Source of the DNA: Anaerolineae bacterium
GTDB taxonomy: Bacteria; Chloroflexota; Anaerolineae; B4-G1; DUEL01
Length of the DNA stretch: 64,000 nt
Direction of reading: 5' to 3'
Assembly (NCBI GenBank): GCA_025060135.1
Contig: JANXCY010000011.1
Location: forward strand, 1-64,000
Shown: piece by piece, positions 6,327 through 15,042 of the stretch
Layout: each line of letters opens with the position of its first letter
How positions within the stretch are numbered: position 1 is the first letter of the stretch
Translations under genes and position numbers: made by a program
The notes under the pieces: model-generated
Database searches by the model: none
Seen by the model: only the letters and a program-made list of their open reading frames with translations
Told to the model about the DNA's origin: nothing

Positions 6327-8745
6327 AAACCGCCACCGAGGCGACCCGGTCGCCGTCCCGTAACTCCATGATGCGGGTGCCCCGGGCCGGGCGGCCCATA
6401 ACGGGCACCGACGCCGCCGGTATCCGCAGGACCACCCCGCGCGCGGAGACCAGGGTAACCTCGTCCTCCGGGCCGACGACCCGCGCTGCCGCCACCGCGC
6501 CCCGGGCCTGCGGCTGGCCGCCGATACCCACCACTCCCTTTCCGTAGCGGCCCTGGACAGGAAATTCCGCCAGAGGCGTCCGCTTCCCAAAGCCGCGCTC
6601 CGTCACCACCAGGAGGTCCGCCCCTGGGACGACGACGTCCGCGCTGGCGACCCGGTCGCCGTTCTCCAAACGGATGCCGCTCACGCCCGCCGCCTGTCGC
6701 TTCATTGGACGGACGTCCTCTTCCCGAAAGCGCAATGCCTGCCCGCGCTCCGTCACCAGGATCAACTCCGCATCCCCCGGGGTGAGCCGGACCCAGCCCA
6801 GTTCGTCGCCGTCCTCCAGGACGATGGCGACCAGTCCGCCGGAGCGGATGCTGGCAAACTCCGAAAGGGGCGTCCGCTTGACCCGTCCGCCAACGGTCAC
6901 CATAGTCAGGAAGCCGGCGGAGAAATCCCGCACCGCCAGCGCCGCCGTTACCCGCTCGTCCGCGTCCAGCGCCAGCATCCCGGCCAGCAGGACCCCCTGA
7001 GCCGTCCGGTCGGCGGCGGGAATCTGATAGACCCGCTCCGCGTAGACCTTCCCGCGATGGGTGAAGAAGAGCAGGGTGTCCAGCGTGTGCGCCGTCAGCA
7101 GGTAGAGGACAGAGTCCTCTTCCTTCGGTTGGATGCCGATGACGCCGCGACCACCCCGGGCCTGGGCCCGGAAGACCCGCTCCGGCACCCGCTTGATGTA
7201 GCCGCGCTGGGTGATGAGGACCAGGACCGTCTCTTCGGCGACCAGTTCCTCCTCCTCAAATTCGGCCTCCAGGCCGTGGACGATGTGGGTGCGCCGGGGG
7301 TCGCCGTAAGTCTTCTTCAACTCCTCCAGGTCGGTACGGATGACGCCCAGAATCTTGCGCGGCGAGGCCAGCAGGTCCTCCAGGTAGGCGATGCGGCGGA
7401 TGAGTTCTTCGTACTCGTCGTCTATTTTCTGGCGTTCCAGCGCGGCCAGCCGCCGCAGGGGCATGTCCAGAATCGCCTGGGCCTGGACTTCCGTCAGGCG
7501 GAAGCGTTCCATGAGCCGGGCCCGCGCCGTCTCCACGTCCGGCGACTGGCGGATGGTCTGGATCACAGCGTCCAGGTGGTCCAGCGCGATTTTCAGCCCT
7601 TCTAAGACATGCGCCCGCGCCTGGGCCTTCGCCAGTTCGTAGCGGCTGCGGCGGACGATGACCTCCCGCCGGTGCTCCACGTAGAGTTCCAGCGCTCGCT
7701 TGAGGGTTAAGAGGCGCGGCTCGCCGTCCACCAGCGCCAGCAACTGGATACCGAAGGTGGACTGCAGGGCCGTGTATTTAAAGAGGCGGTTGAGGACGGT
7801 CTGGGGCTTGGCCCCGCGCCGGAGTTCTATGACGATGCTCATCCCGCGCCGGTCCGATTCGTCCCGCAGGTCGGAGATGTCCTCCAGACGGCCGTCCCGG
7901 ACCAGTTCGGCGATCCGTTCCAGCAGGGCGCTCTTGTTGACCTGGTAGGGGATTTCGGTGATGACGATGCGGGTGCGCCCGCCGTTGGTTTCCTCCACGT
8001 GGGCCTGGGCCCGGACGGTTACCAGGCCGCGACCGGTGGCATAGGCCTGGGTCAGGCCCTCGCCGCCCAGGATGACGCCGCCGGTGGGGAAATCGGGGCC
8101 GGGAAGGAACTGCATCAGGTCCTCCACGGTAACCTCGTCCCGCTCCTCCCAGTGGTCCACCAGGTAGGCGATGGCGTCGCAGACCTCGCCCAGGTTGTGG
8201 GGCGGGATGGAGGTGGCCATGCCCACGGCGATGCCCGAGGAGCCGTTGACCAGCAGGTTGGGGAGACGGGCCGGGAGGACGGCGGGCTCCTGGAGCGTCC
8301 CGTCAAAGTTGTCCACCCAGTCCACCGTCTCTTTATCCAGGTCGTTGAGCATCTCGGCGGCGATGGGGGCCAGGCGGGCCTCGGTGTAGCGCATCGCGGC
8401 GGGGCTGTCGCCGTCCACCGAGCCGAAGTTGCCCTGGCCGTCCACCAGAGGGTAGCGCAGGGAGAAGTCCTGGGCCATACGGGCCATGGCCTCGTAGACG
8501 GCGGCGTCGCCGTGGGGGTGATACTTGCCCAGGACCTCGCCGACGATGCGGGCGGACTTTTTGTAGGGCGCGCCGGGGTGAAGGCCCAGTTCGTGCATGG
8601 CATAGAGGATGCGCCGCTGGACAGGCTTGAGGCCGTCGCGCGCGTCGGGCAGTGCCCGCGCGACGATGACGCTCATCGCGTAGTCCAGGTACGCGCGGCG
8701 CATCTCGTCTTCTATGGGGATGGGGTGGATGGTGCCGATCTCCAT
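6304..8745 (-). CDS. gyrA: DNA gyrase subunit A
   Basis: GyrA is the cleavage-religation subunit of the type IIA topoisomerase that supercoils DNA. The 813-residue product has the winged-helix breakage domain with catalytic Tyr120 (in RYTE), the coiled-coil gate, and six C-terminal beta-pinwheel blades. The GyrA box reads QARGGRG, with Ala for the usual basic second residue. In the quinolone region Ser83 and Asp87 (E. coli numbering) are Ala81 and Glu85. I start at the ATG at 8745 before [14 protein letters not shown]; the longer frame runs into an intergenic repeat. gyrB is not adjacent. A parC identity is less likely but not excluded. Confidence 0.93.
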   Translation of the reverse strand: MEIGTIHPIPIEDEMRRAYLDYAMSVIVARALPDARDGLKPVQRRILYAMHELGLHPGAPYKKSARIVGEVLGKYHPHGDAAVYEAMARMAQDFSLRYPLVDGQGNFGSVDGDSPAAMRYTEARLAPIAAEMLNDLDKETVDWVDNFDGTLQEPAVLPARLPNLLVNGSSGIAVGMATSIPPHNLGEVCDAIAYLVDHWEERDEVTVEDLMQFLPGPDFPTGGVILGGEGLTQAYATGRGLVTVRAQAHVEETNGGRTRIVITEIPYQVNKSALLERIAELVRDGRLEDISDLRDESDRRGMSIVIELRRGAKPQTVLNRLFKYTALQSTFGIQLLALVDGEPRLLTLKRALELYVEHRREVIVRRSRYELAKAQARAHVLEGLKIALDHLDAVIQTIRQSPDVETARARLMERFRLTEVQAQAILDMPLRRLAALERQKIDDEYEELIRRIAYLEDLLASPRKILGVIRTDLEELKKTYGDPRRTHIVHGLEAEFEEEELVAEETVLVLITQRGYIKRVPERVFRAQARGGRGVIGIQPKEEDSVLYLLTAHTLDTLLFFTHRGKVYAERVYQIPAADRTAQGVLLAGMLALDADERVTAALAVRDFSAGFLTMVTVGGRVKRTPLSEFASIRSGGLVAIVLEDGDELGWVRLTPGDAELILVTERGQALRFREEDVRPMKRQAAGVSGIRLENGDRVASADVVVPGADLLVVTERGFGKRTPLAEFPVQGRYGKGVVGIGGQPQARGAVAAARVVGPEDEVTLVSARGVVLRIPAASVPVMGRPARGTRIMELRDGDRVASVAVLTTDHRS

Positions 8746-8986
8746 AGTTTTTAAAAAACCACCAAGACGCGAAGGCACGAAGAAATTTTTAAATATCTTT
8801 GTGTCTTCGTAATCATTGATAAAAAAAATCATCAGGACCCAAAGGCGCAAAGTTTAAATTTTCAATTGTTGAGTCCACAGCAGAAAATCTGTTTCATCGC
8901 GGAGGAGCAGAGCACGCAGAGACTTTGAGGGGGCACTCTGCGCTTTCGGCGTCTCTGCGGTCAGTTTTTTGCAGTAGGTTCATTCC
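8746..8986. repeat. Dispersed ACGAAGGCACGAAG / GCAGAGACGC repeats
   Basis: The 241-bp gap between the importer genes and gyrA has no gene. It contains AAGACGCGAAGGCACGAAG with an inverted partner (TTTGTGTCTTCGT), and further right AGAGCACGCAGAGACTTTG with TCTGCGCTTTCGGCGTCTCTGCGG. These make imperfect hairpins that could terminate or stabilise mRNA. No clear promoter for gyrA is visible here. Confidence 0.6.
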
Positions 8987-9934
8987 TTAGCGAGCCAGAG
9001 AGCGGGGGTCCAGGGCGTCCCGCAAGCCATCGCCGACGAAGTTGATGCTCAGCACGGTCAGCACGATCAGGGTACCAGGGAAAATCCAGAGCCAGGGGGC
9101 GGTCTCAATGTAGTTGTAGGCCCCCTCCAGCATGTTGCCCCAGGTGGCGGTGGGGGGTTGAACGCCCAGGCCCAGGAAACTGATGTAGGCCTCTAGGGTG
9201 ATGGCGTTGGCGACGCCCAGCGTCGCCGCAACGATGATGGGGGCGATGGCGTTGGGAAGGATGTGCTGGAAGATGATCTGGCCTGTTGGGGTTCCAGCCG
9301 CCCGTGCGGCCAGGATGAACTCCCGCTCCTTGATGGAGAGAAATTCCGCCCGGACAATGCGCGCCAGGTACATCCAACTGGTTGCACCAATGATCAGGAC
9401 GATAACGACGACGCTGCCGCTGAAGGTGCGCCCGAAGAGGACGATGTTGGGCACTTTCCCGCCGAAGAATTTGGCCATCACCAGGAGGAGGAAAAGTTGG
9501 GGGATGTTCAGCATCGCCTCGGTGAAGCGCATCAGGAGGCTATCCAGCCAGCCGCCGTAGTATCCTGCCAGCGCTCCAATGGCGACGCCAATCAGTACCT
9601 CCACCAGCATCGCGGTCAGGCCAATCAGGAGGGAAATCTGTCCGCCGTAGATGGTGCGGGCCAGAATGTCTCGCCCGACAGTGTCAGTGCCAAAGGGGTG
9701 CTCTCGGGAGGGGGGCTGGAGGCGTATGCCGGTATCGGTATGGTTGGCGTAGGATTCGGTAAAGAACAGGCTACCTCCCAGCGAATAAAGGACCAGCAGG
9801 GAGAGGACAACCAGGCCGAAGAGGGCCATTTTGTGGCGGCGGAAGCGGCGCCAGAACAACTCCCATAGGGTCAGGGGCGGCGCTTCGGCTTCCTCCAGGA
9901 ATGTCCAGGCGGGAATGGTGGTTTCAGCGCGCAT
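8987..9934 (-). CDS. Peptide/nickel-type ABC transporter permease, DppC/OppC family
   Basis: The 315-residue inner-membrane permease has an N-terminal OppC-type segment (WRRFRRHKMALFGL), the HPFGTDTVGRDILAR motif typical of DppC/OppC, about six membrane helices, and the EAA loop near EREFILAARAAGTPTGQIIFQHILPN that docks the ATPase. It forms a pair with the OppB-type permease upstream (67 bp apart) and serves the binding lipoprotein at 11096-12724. The gene for the ATP-hydrolysing subunits is absent from this cluster, so they must be shared from elsewhere. Confidence 0.92.
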   Translation of the reverse strand: MRAETTIPAWTFLEEAEAPPLTLWELFWRRFRRHKMALFGLVVLSLLVLYSLGGSLFFTESYANHTDTGIRLQPPSREHPFGTDTVGRDILARTIYGGQISLLIGLTAMLVEVLIGVAIGALAGYYGGWLDSLLMRFTEAMLNIPQLFLLLVMAKFFGGKVPNIVLFGRTFSGSVVVIVLIIGATSWMYLARIVRAEFLSIKEREFILAARAAGTPTGQIIFQHILPNAIAPIIVAATLGVANAITLEAYISFLGLGVQPPTATWGNMLEGAYNYIETAPWLWIFPGTLIVLTVLSINFVGDGLRDALDPRSLAR

Positions 9935-10001
9935 GGAATCTACTTGGTGAGGGTCTGTTTGTGGCAGCGGCTTCCAGCCGCTGCCAGACGCAACCTCTTT
10001 T

Positions 10002-11033
10002 CTATTCGTAACGGATTCTCGGATCCAGCCAGGCGTAGACGATGTCGGTGAGGATCTGGAAGATCACCACGGCAACGGCGATCATCATCAGGATGCCCAT
10101 GACCACCGGCGTGTCGCCCCGGGAGACGTGGTCTATAAAGAGGCGGCCCATGCCGGGCCAGGCGAAAATCCGCTCCGTGACGATGGCCCCTGCCAGCAGG
10201 AAGGGCAGGTCCAGCCCGACGATGGTTACAATAGGGAGCGAGGCGTTCTTCAGGGCATGGACGAAGACGATGGTCGGGCGGGGCAGGCCCTTAGCCCGCG
10301 CGGTGCGGATATAGTCCTGGCTCAGCACCTCCAGCATCGCGCTGCGGATGTAGCGGCTGTAGGCAGCAAAGTAGATGAAGGAGAGGCTGAAGACGGGCAG
10401 GACCATATGGAGCGCTATCTGGCCAGGGGTTTTGCCCACATTGGGATCAAACATCCCCACAGTGGGCAGGTATGGGAGTCCCCAGCGCTTGAAGTTGACG
10501 GAGAAAATGTACATAGAAAGCAGGGCGACGAAAAAGATGGGCATAGAATAACCGATGAAAGAGATGGCTGTCACCAAGTGGTCCAGGAAGGAGTACTGGC
10601 GGAGGGCCGAGTACATCCCGATGACCAGGGCGCCGACAAGGATGACCAGTTCAGTGGTGCCCATCAGGAGCAGAGTGTTGGGCAGGCGGTCCCAAATGAC
10701 CTCCACGACCGGCCTCTTGGCGACCAGGGAGACGCCGAAGTCGCCGCGCAGGACTCCCTTGCGGCGACCTGGGGTCTCCGGGACACCGTCTCCATCCAGG
10801 TCCATTTTCGTCCAATCGTTGCCCACCAGCCAGTAGAGATACTGGACGTGGACAGGCTTATCCAGGCCCAATTGGCGGGCCAGCCGCTGTCGGTCCTCGG
10901 AACGAGTAACCTGACGCCCGCCCAGTGTTGCCAGCGGGTCGCCCATGTTCTGCATCAGCACAAATAGGATGATGCTGATGAGAAACAGCAGCGGGATGGC
11001 CTGAAACAACCGACGGATAACGTAGCGCAGCAT
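10002..11033 (-). CDS. Peptide/nickel-type ABC transporter permease, DppB/OppB family
   Basis: The 343-residue permease starts MLRYVIRRLFQAIPLLFLIS, the usual OppB/DppB N terminus, and has six predicted helices. A larger external insert (about 95-130, VPETPGRRKG) and the EAA loop ARAKGLPRPTIVFVHALKN follow. I place the start at the ATG at 11033; the longer frame would translate through the hairpin at 11050-11084. It probably dimerises with the OppC-type subunit to form the channel for an oligopeptide or similar solute. Confidence 0.92.
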   Translation of the reverse strand: MLRYVIRRLFQAIPLLFLISIILFVLMQNMGDPLATLGGRQVTRSEDRQRLARQLGLDKPVHVQYLYWLVGNDWTKMDLDGDGVPETPGRRKGVLRGDFGVSLVAKRPVVEVIWDRLPNTLLLMGTTELVILVGALVIGMYSALRQYSFLDHLVTAISFIGYSMPIFFVALLSMYIFSVNFKRWGLPYLPTVGMFDPNVGKTPGQIALHMVLPVFSLSFIYFAAYSRYIRSAMLEVLSQDYIRTARAKGLPRPTIVFVHALKNASLPIVTIVGLDLPFLLAGAIVTERIFAWPGMGRLFIDHVSRGDTPVVMGILMMIAVAVVIFQILTDIVYAWLDPRIRYE

Positions 11034-11049
11034 GTTCGTCAATGGGGAT

Positions 11050-11084
11050 GACGTGCCAGGCACTCTCCAAGTGCCTGGCACGTC
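11050..11084. promoter_or_regulatory. Perfect 15-bp intercistronic hairpin between binding protein and permease genes
   Basis: GACGTGCCAGGCACT and its exact complement flank a 5-nt loop. It is 11 bp past the stop of the binding-protein gene and 16 bp before the permease start, with no U-run on either side. Such hairpins often protect the upstream mRNA, so the binding protein accumulates more than the permeases. That role here is inferred. Confidence 0.75.
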
Positions 11085-11095
11085 GCCTCAGAATC

Positions 11096-12724
11096 TCACG
11101 GGCTCAGTTCCCACTCCACGATATTGAAGAACGGCGTCGCGCCGGAGAGGCGGACGTTCTTCAGGCGCGGGCCCACCGCCCAGATGTCTGGGTCCTCCCA
11201 GATGCCAAGCCAGTAGACCCGCTCAAAGACAATCCGGCTGATCTTGTGGAAGGTCTTCTGCCGCTCAGCGAAGTCCACCTGGGTGGCCTGCAACTGGAAG
11301 AGCGCGTCCAGTTCCTCATCGCAGACGGACTGCCAGTTGACGCCAGCGGGGTTCTCGTCGCTGGGGATTTCCTTGCAGAGCCAGTCGGCAGTCTCCGGGT
11401 CGGGGTAGTTGGTGACGGTGGAGTACTGGAAGATGTCGTACTGGCCGGTTGCACAGGGGCCGCCATCGCCGTAACTACCGAAGAAGATGTCGGATTCGGC
11501 GTTGGCCAGTTCCAGTTTGATGCCCACCTGAGCCAATTGCTGCTGGGCCACCGCCTGGACGTCCCGGCGAATCTCGCGGGTCGTGGTGCCCAGGGTCAGC
11601 ACCAGTTCCACGCCGTCCTTATCCCGCACACCATCCCCGTTGGTGTCCTTCCAGCCGGCCTCATCCAGGAGTTGTTTGGCCCGCTCCGGATCGTAGGGCC
11701 AGGGCTCCAGCGTCGGGTCCTCCCATGGGGTGTTGGCCCAGTAGGTCGCCGGAGGCTTGGTCAGACCCAATAGGAGGTCCTTGCAGATGGAGAAGCGGTC
11801 AAAGGCCAGCGCGATGGCCTGCCGGACTTGGACATCTTTGAGCGCTGGATGCCCTTTCTCCGGGTGGAGGTAGAAGTACCAGCCCTCGTTGTAGCCGGAG
11901 AAGACCTTGACCATTTTGACGCCAGCCTGCTCCAGCGTGGGGATGTCCGAGTAGGCGATGAAGGTGCCCAGGTCGCCGTCGCCCGCCTTCAGAGCCGCCA
12001 CCTGAGAGGCGTCGTCGGGGACGAAACGGATGAAAATTTCGTCGATCTTGGGGCGGCCCAGCCAGTACTTCTCGTTGGCGACAAAGCGGGCGAAGGAACC
12101 GGACTCCCATTCTTTGAAGACGAAGGGTCCGCAGCCGACGGTGGGCGCGCGGTTCCACTCGGCGTTGTCAATGGTCCCTTCTTTCTCAAAGACGGAGCGC
12201 AGGACGTGGGCCGGGAGGAGGCCATGCCAGAGGGTGGCCTGCCAGGCGGCGAAGGGCTCCTTGAAGGTCATCACCACCGTGCGGGCGTCGGGCGCTTCTA
12301 CCTTCTCCAGTTTGTCGTACGGGAAGGTGGAGGCGACAGTGTTCTGGGGATTCATCACCATCTCGTAGGTAAAGACGAAGTCCTCGGAGGTGATGGGCTG
12401 GCCATCAGACCAGACGATGTCGTCTCGGAGTTTCAGGGTGATGACCCGACCGTCCGGGGAGATGCCGCCGTTCTCCGCACTGGGCATCTCTTTGACCAGG
12501 ACCGGGTGGGGGTTGTTCTGGTCGTCAAAATCCCAGGCCCAGCAGTTCCAGATTTGCTGGGTGATGGCGGAGAACCACATGTTCGTGTAAAGGGGGTTGA
12601 GGACGTCGGGCTCTTGGGTGAAGATGAAGGTAGCCGTTTTCGGGGCGGTCTTTGGCATGCAGGAGACGGCCAGCGAGGCGTTGAGGAAGACCGTCAGCAT
12701 CAGACAGAGGGCGCGACTTTTCAT
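11096..12724 (-). CDS. Family 5 extracellular solute-binding lipoprotein (DppA/OppA type)
   Basis: The 542-residue protein has a short signal peptide ending in a lipobox (LAVSC, Cys22) and the family-5 fold: TFIFTQEPDVLNPLYT at the start, LRDDIVWSDGQPITSEDFVFTYE, NEKYWLGRPKIDEIFIRFVPD, and VRQAIALAFDR. It is the ligand-capturing subunit of the importer with the two permeases downstream. A TNGDGVRDKDG loop (about residue 370) looks like a calcium-binding motif, common inside this family. The ribosome site AAGGAGGAGAG precedes the ATG. The ligand is unknown; oligopeptide, nickel or sugar oligomers are all possible. Confidence 0.93.
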   Translation of the reverse strand: MKSRALCLMLTVFLNASLAVSCMPKTAPKTATFIFTQEPDVLNPLYTNMWFSAITQQIWNCWAWDFDDQNNPHPVLVKEMPSAENGGISPDGRVITLKLRDDIVWSDGQPITSEDFVFTYEMVMNPQNTVASTFPYDKLEKVEAPDARTVVMTFKEPFAAWQATLWHGLLPAHVLRSVFEKEGTIDNAEWNRAPTVGCGPFVFKEWESGSFARFVANEKYWLGRPKIDEIFIRFVPDDASQVAALKAGDGDLGTFIAYSDIPTLEQAGVKMVKVFSGYNEGWYFYLHPEKGHPALKDVQVRQAIALAFDRFSICKDLLLGLTKPPATYWANTPWEDPTLEPWPYDPERAKQLLDEAGWKDTNGDGVRDKDGVELVLTLGTTTREIRRDVQAVAQQQLAQVGIKLELANAESDIFFGSYGDGGPCATGQYDIFQYSTVTNYPDPETADWLCKEIPSDENPAGVNWQSVCDEELDALFQLQATQVDFAERQKTFHKISRIVFERVYWLGIWEDPDIWAVGPRLKNVRLSGATPFFNIVEWELSP

Positions 12725-12846
12725 CTCTCCTCCTTAGTACAGGGTTACGGGGACGTTAGGTCTCGGAGTCGGCGGGTGCCAGCAGGGTCTCTGCGGTGGA
12801 GTCTGGGGTCTTCTCACCTCCGGATCCGTGGTGTAGGATGGAGAGA

Positions 12847-12938
12847 TGGCGGAGGGGGTGGGATTCGAACCCACGGTGACCACGCAGGGCCACAGCGGTT
12901 TTCGAGACCGCCCCGATCATCCACTCCGGCACCCCTCC
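12847..12938 (-). tRNA. tRNA-Ser (anticodon CGA)
   Basis: The 92-nt gene folds as a type II tRNA: 7-bp acceptor GGAGGGG/CCCCTCC, anticodon stem GCGGT/ACCGC with loop CTCGAAA (anticodon CGA, reading UCG), a long variable arm, and a T arm GTGGG-TTCGAAT-CCCAC. Discriminator G is followed by an encoded CCA. It has its own promoter at 12949-12976. Confidence 0.95.
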
Positions 12939-12948
12939 GATAAAAAAC

Positions 12949-12976
12949 ATTATAGCACAGGATACTGAGGTTGCAA
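12949..12976 (-). promoter_or_regulatory. Promoter of tRNA-Ser
   Basis: On the minus strand TTGCAA (12971-12976), 16 bp, TATAAT (12949-12954). Transcription would start within a few bases of the mature tRNA 5' end. It is divergent from the promoter at 12995-13022. Confidence 0.75.
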
Positions 12977-12994
12977 CCAGGATAATCCCGGCAG

Positions 12995-13022
12995 TTGCCC
13001 TCCGGCGGGATAATGGTATAAT
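12995..13022 (+). promoter_or_regulatory. Promoter of the zinc-ribbon gene and purA
   Basis: TTGCCC (12995-13000), 16 bp, TATAAT (13017-13022), about 40 bp before the ATG at 13064. It probably drives both plus-strand genes. Confidence 0.7.
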
Positions 13023-13063
13023 AGCCGCCGTGAATCGGGTATTCCTTCCCTGGAAGGAGCAGT

Positions 13064-13525
13064 ATGGAAGGTTTGCTGGACACTCTGGCCAAAGTCGTCT
13101 TCTGGCTGGCACTGGGCGCTGGGGTCGTTTTTACGGCTCTCCACGGCGGAGCCATCATCTGGACTTTCCGGGATATGCGGGCCCGTTCCCGGGATGTACT
13201 GGCGTGGATTGTGGCGACCTTGCTGGTGGCGCTCATTCCCTTGTTCGGGCTGATCGTTTACCTGATGTTGCGCCCTCGCGAAACGCTGGCGGAAGCCTAC
13301 GAGCGTTCGCTGGAGCAGGAGGCACTCCTGCAGGCCATCGAGGAGCCGGAAATCTGTCCGGGCTGTGGTGCGCGGGCCAGGCCGGATTACCTTCTCTGCC
13401 CCGTCTGTCACACCCGCCTCAAGCAAGCCTGTCCAGCCTGTAAGCGCCCCCTCCAACTGTACTGGGCCATCTGTCCCTACTGTGGGGTCAGCGTTGTTCC
13501 TCAGGTGGTGGAACCGGTAGAATGA
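13064..13525 (+). CDS. Membrane protein with double zinc ribbon
   Basis: The 153-residue protein has two N-terminal membrane helices (about 10-35 and 47-68) of the PLDc_N-like kind, followed by a cytoplasmic tail with three CxxC-type knuckles: CPGCGARA, CPVCH and CPACK, then CPYCG. These pair into zinc ribbons. GGAGCAGT just before the ATG serves as ribosome site. The function is not known; membrane-anchored zinc ribbons of this type are frequent and often unannotated. It is 36 bp upstream of purA and probably cotranscribed with it. Confidence 0.8.
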   Translation: MEGLLDTLAKVVFWLALGAGVVFTALHGGAIIWTFRDMRARSRDVLAWIVATLLVALIPLFGLIVYLMLRPRETLAEAYERSLEQEALLQAIEEPEICPGCGARARPDYLLCPVCHTRLKQACPACKRPLQLYWAICPYCGVSVVPQVVEPVE

Positions 13526-13561
13526 AGGGGGACATCGATCGGGATTCAAGGAGGTCCCTGG

Positions 13562-14845
13562 ATGCCAGCCATTGTCGTGGTCGGAGCCCAGTGGGGTGAT
13601 GAAGGGAAAGGGCGGGTGGTGGATGACCTAGCTCAGGACGCTCATATGGTCGCCCGATACAACGGGGGCGACAATGCTGGCCATACCGTGGTGGCCATGG
13701 GCCACACGCTGCGTCTCCATCTGGTCCCTTCTGGCATCCTGCACCCTCATACGGTCTGCCTGATTGGTGCTGGAGTGGTGATCAACCCGACCCAACTGGT
13801 GGCGGAACTGGATCAACTGGCCGCGCTGGGCGTTGACGTAGGACCGGAGCGGGTCAAACTGGCCGCCGCAGCCCATGTGATCCTGCCCACCCACCGCGCA
13901 CTGGATGGTGCGCGGGAGGCAGCCCGGGGACGGGAGGCCATCGGTACCACTCGTCGGGGCATCGGCCCCGTCTACGCTGATAAGGCCGCCCGTGTGGGTC
14001 TGCGCGCCGGCCAGATGGCCGACCCGGAAGCGTTTGGTGAGCGGGTGCTGGCGCTCGTTCAGGTCCACAACCGTCTGCTCCAGGAGCACTACGGTCTGGA
14101 ACCGTTGCCGGTCGGTGAGATCGTGGCGGAATCCGTTGTCCTGGCCCAGCGACTCCGTTCCTATCTGGCCGATGGCTCTGAACTGGTCGCCCGCGCGCTG
14201 GCCGCCGGGCAGGTGGTGCTCTGTGAGGGAGCCCAGGGGACTCTGTTGGATCTGGACCATGGCACGTATCCATATGTTACCAGTTCCTCCTGTGTGGCGG
14301 GCGGAGCACTGACTGGGCTGGGCTTTGGGCCGCAGGCGGTGGCTCGGGTGGTCGGCGTTGCCAAGGCTTATACGACCCGGGTGGGCGCTGGACCGTTCCC
14401 CACCGAACTGACCGACGAGGTCGGCGATCGGATCCGTCAGGCTGGCGGGGAATACGGCACCACTACTGGGCGTCCCCGGCGCTGTGGCTGGCTGGATTTT
14501 CCCATTCTGCGCTACGCCGCTCAGGTCAACGGGTTCACCGAACTGGCCCTGACGAAACTGGATGTGTTGACCGGGATTCATCCACTGAAAGTGGCTGTGG
14601 CGTACGAACGGGACGGAGAGCGGATTTCTCGCTTTCCTGCCGAGTGGGGAGCCGAGGAGGTAACCCGCTGGCAACCGGTGTACGAGGAGGTTCCCGGGTG
14701 GGATGAGGATATCCGTTCGGCCCGCCGGTGGGAAGACCTCCCCCCAGCGGCGCGAGCCTACGTGGAGCGGGTAGAGGAGGTCGTCGGTGTACCCGTAACT
14801 CTGATCGGCGTCGGACCGGAGCGGGAAGCGGTCATTCTTCGGTAG
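13562..14845 (+). CDS. purA: Adenylosuccinate synthetase
   Basis: PurA makes adenylosuccinate from IMP, GTP and aspartate, the first step from IMP to AMP. The 427-residue enzyme is standard in length. It opens with VVVGAQWGDEGKG, the P-loop-like signature containing the catalytic Asp, followed by YNGGDNAGHTVV with the catalytic His. It also has GTTRRGIGPVYADKAAR, EGAQGTLLDLDHGTYPYVTSS and TTTGRPRRCGW, all conserved. AAGGAGGTCCCTGG precedes the ATG. It is alone among purine genes here and follows the zinc-ribbon gene. Confidence 0.97.
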   Translation: MPAIVVVGAQWGDEGKGRVVDDLAQDAHMVARYNGGDNAGHTVVAMGHTLRLHLVPSGILHPHTVCLIGAGVVINPTQLVAELDQLAALGVDVGPERVKLAAAAHVILPTHRALDGAREAARGREAIGTTRRGIGPVYADKAARVGLRAGQMADPEAFGERVLALVQVHNRLLQEHYGLEPLPVGEIVAESVVLAQRLRSYLADGSELVARALAAGQVVLCEGAQGTLLDLDHGTYPYVTSSSCVAGGALTGLGFGPQAVARVVGVAKAYTTRVGAGPFPTELTDEVGDRIRQAGGEYGTTTGRPRRCGWLDFPILRYAAQVNGFTELALTKLDVLTGIHPLKVAVAYERDGERISRFPAEWGAEEVTRWQPVYEEVPGWDEDIRSARRWEDLPPAARAYVERVEEVVGVPVTLIGVGPEREAVILR

Positions 14846-14945
14846 CCCGGGATGGAACGGGAAGGGACGGGTCAGCGGCCTCGGGTTACTGCACTGCCCC
14901 TTAGAGCCTGTCTGGAAATTCAGGTTCTCTGGAGACTGGCGACGC

Positions 14946-15010
14946 CGTAGCGCAGGCCACCCGGGCCTGTAAGCCCCTCATTCGCACAGGCTAACGGCCT
15001 GCACTACGCG
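14946..15010. repeat. REP-like GTAGCGCAGGCC units
   Basis: CGTAGCGCAGGCCACCCGGG and a second unit CACAGGCTAACGGCCTGC lie between the converging ends of purA and the TPR gene. Related copies are near 5680, 22412, 51868, 52315 and 63195. The gap 14846-15042 has no gene. Confidence 0.55.
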
Positions 15011-15042
15011 ATCTTTGGTCTTTTTCTACCCTCTTACTGATT

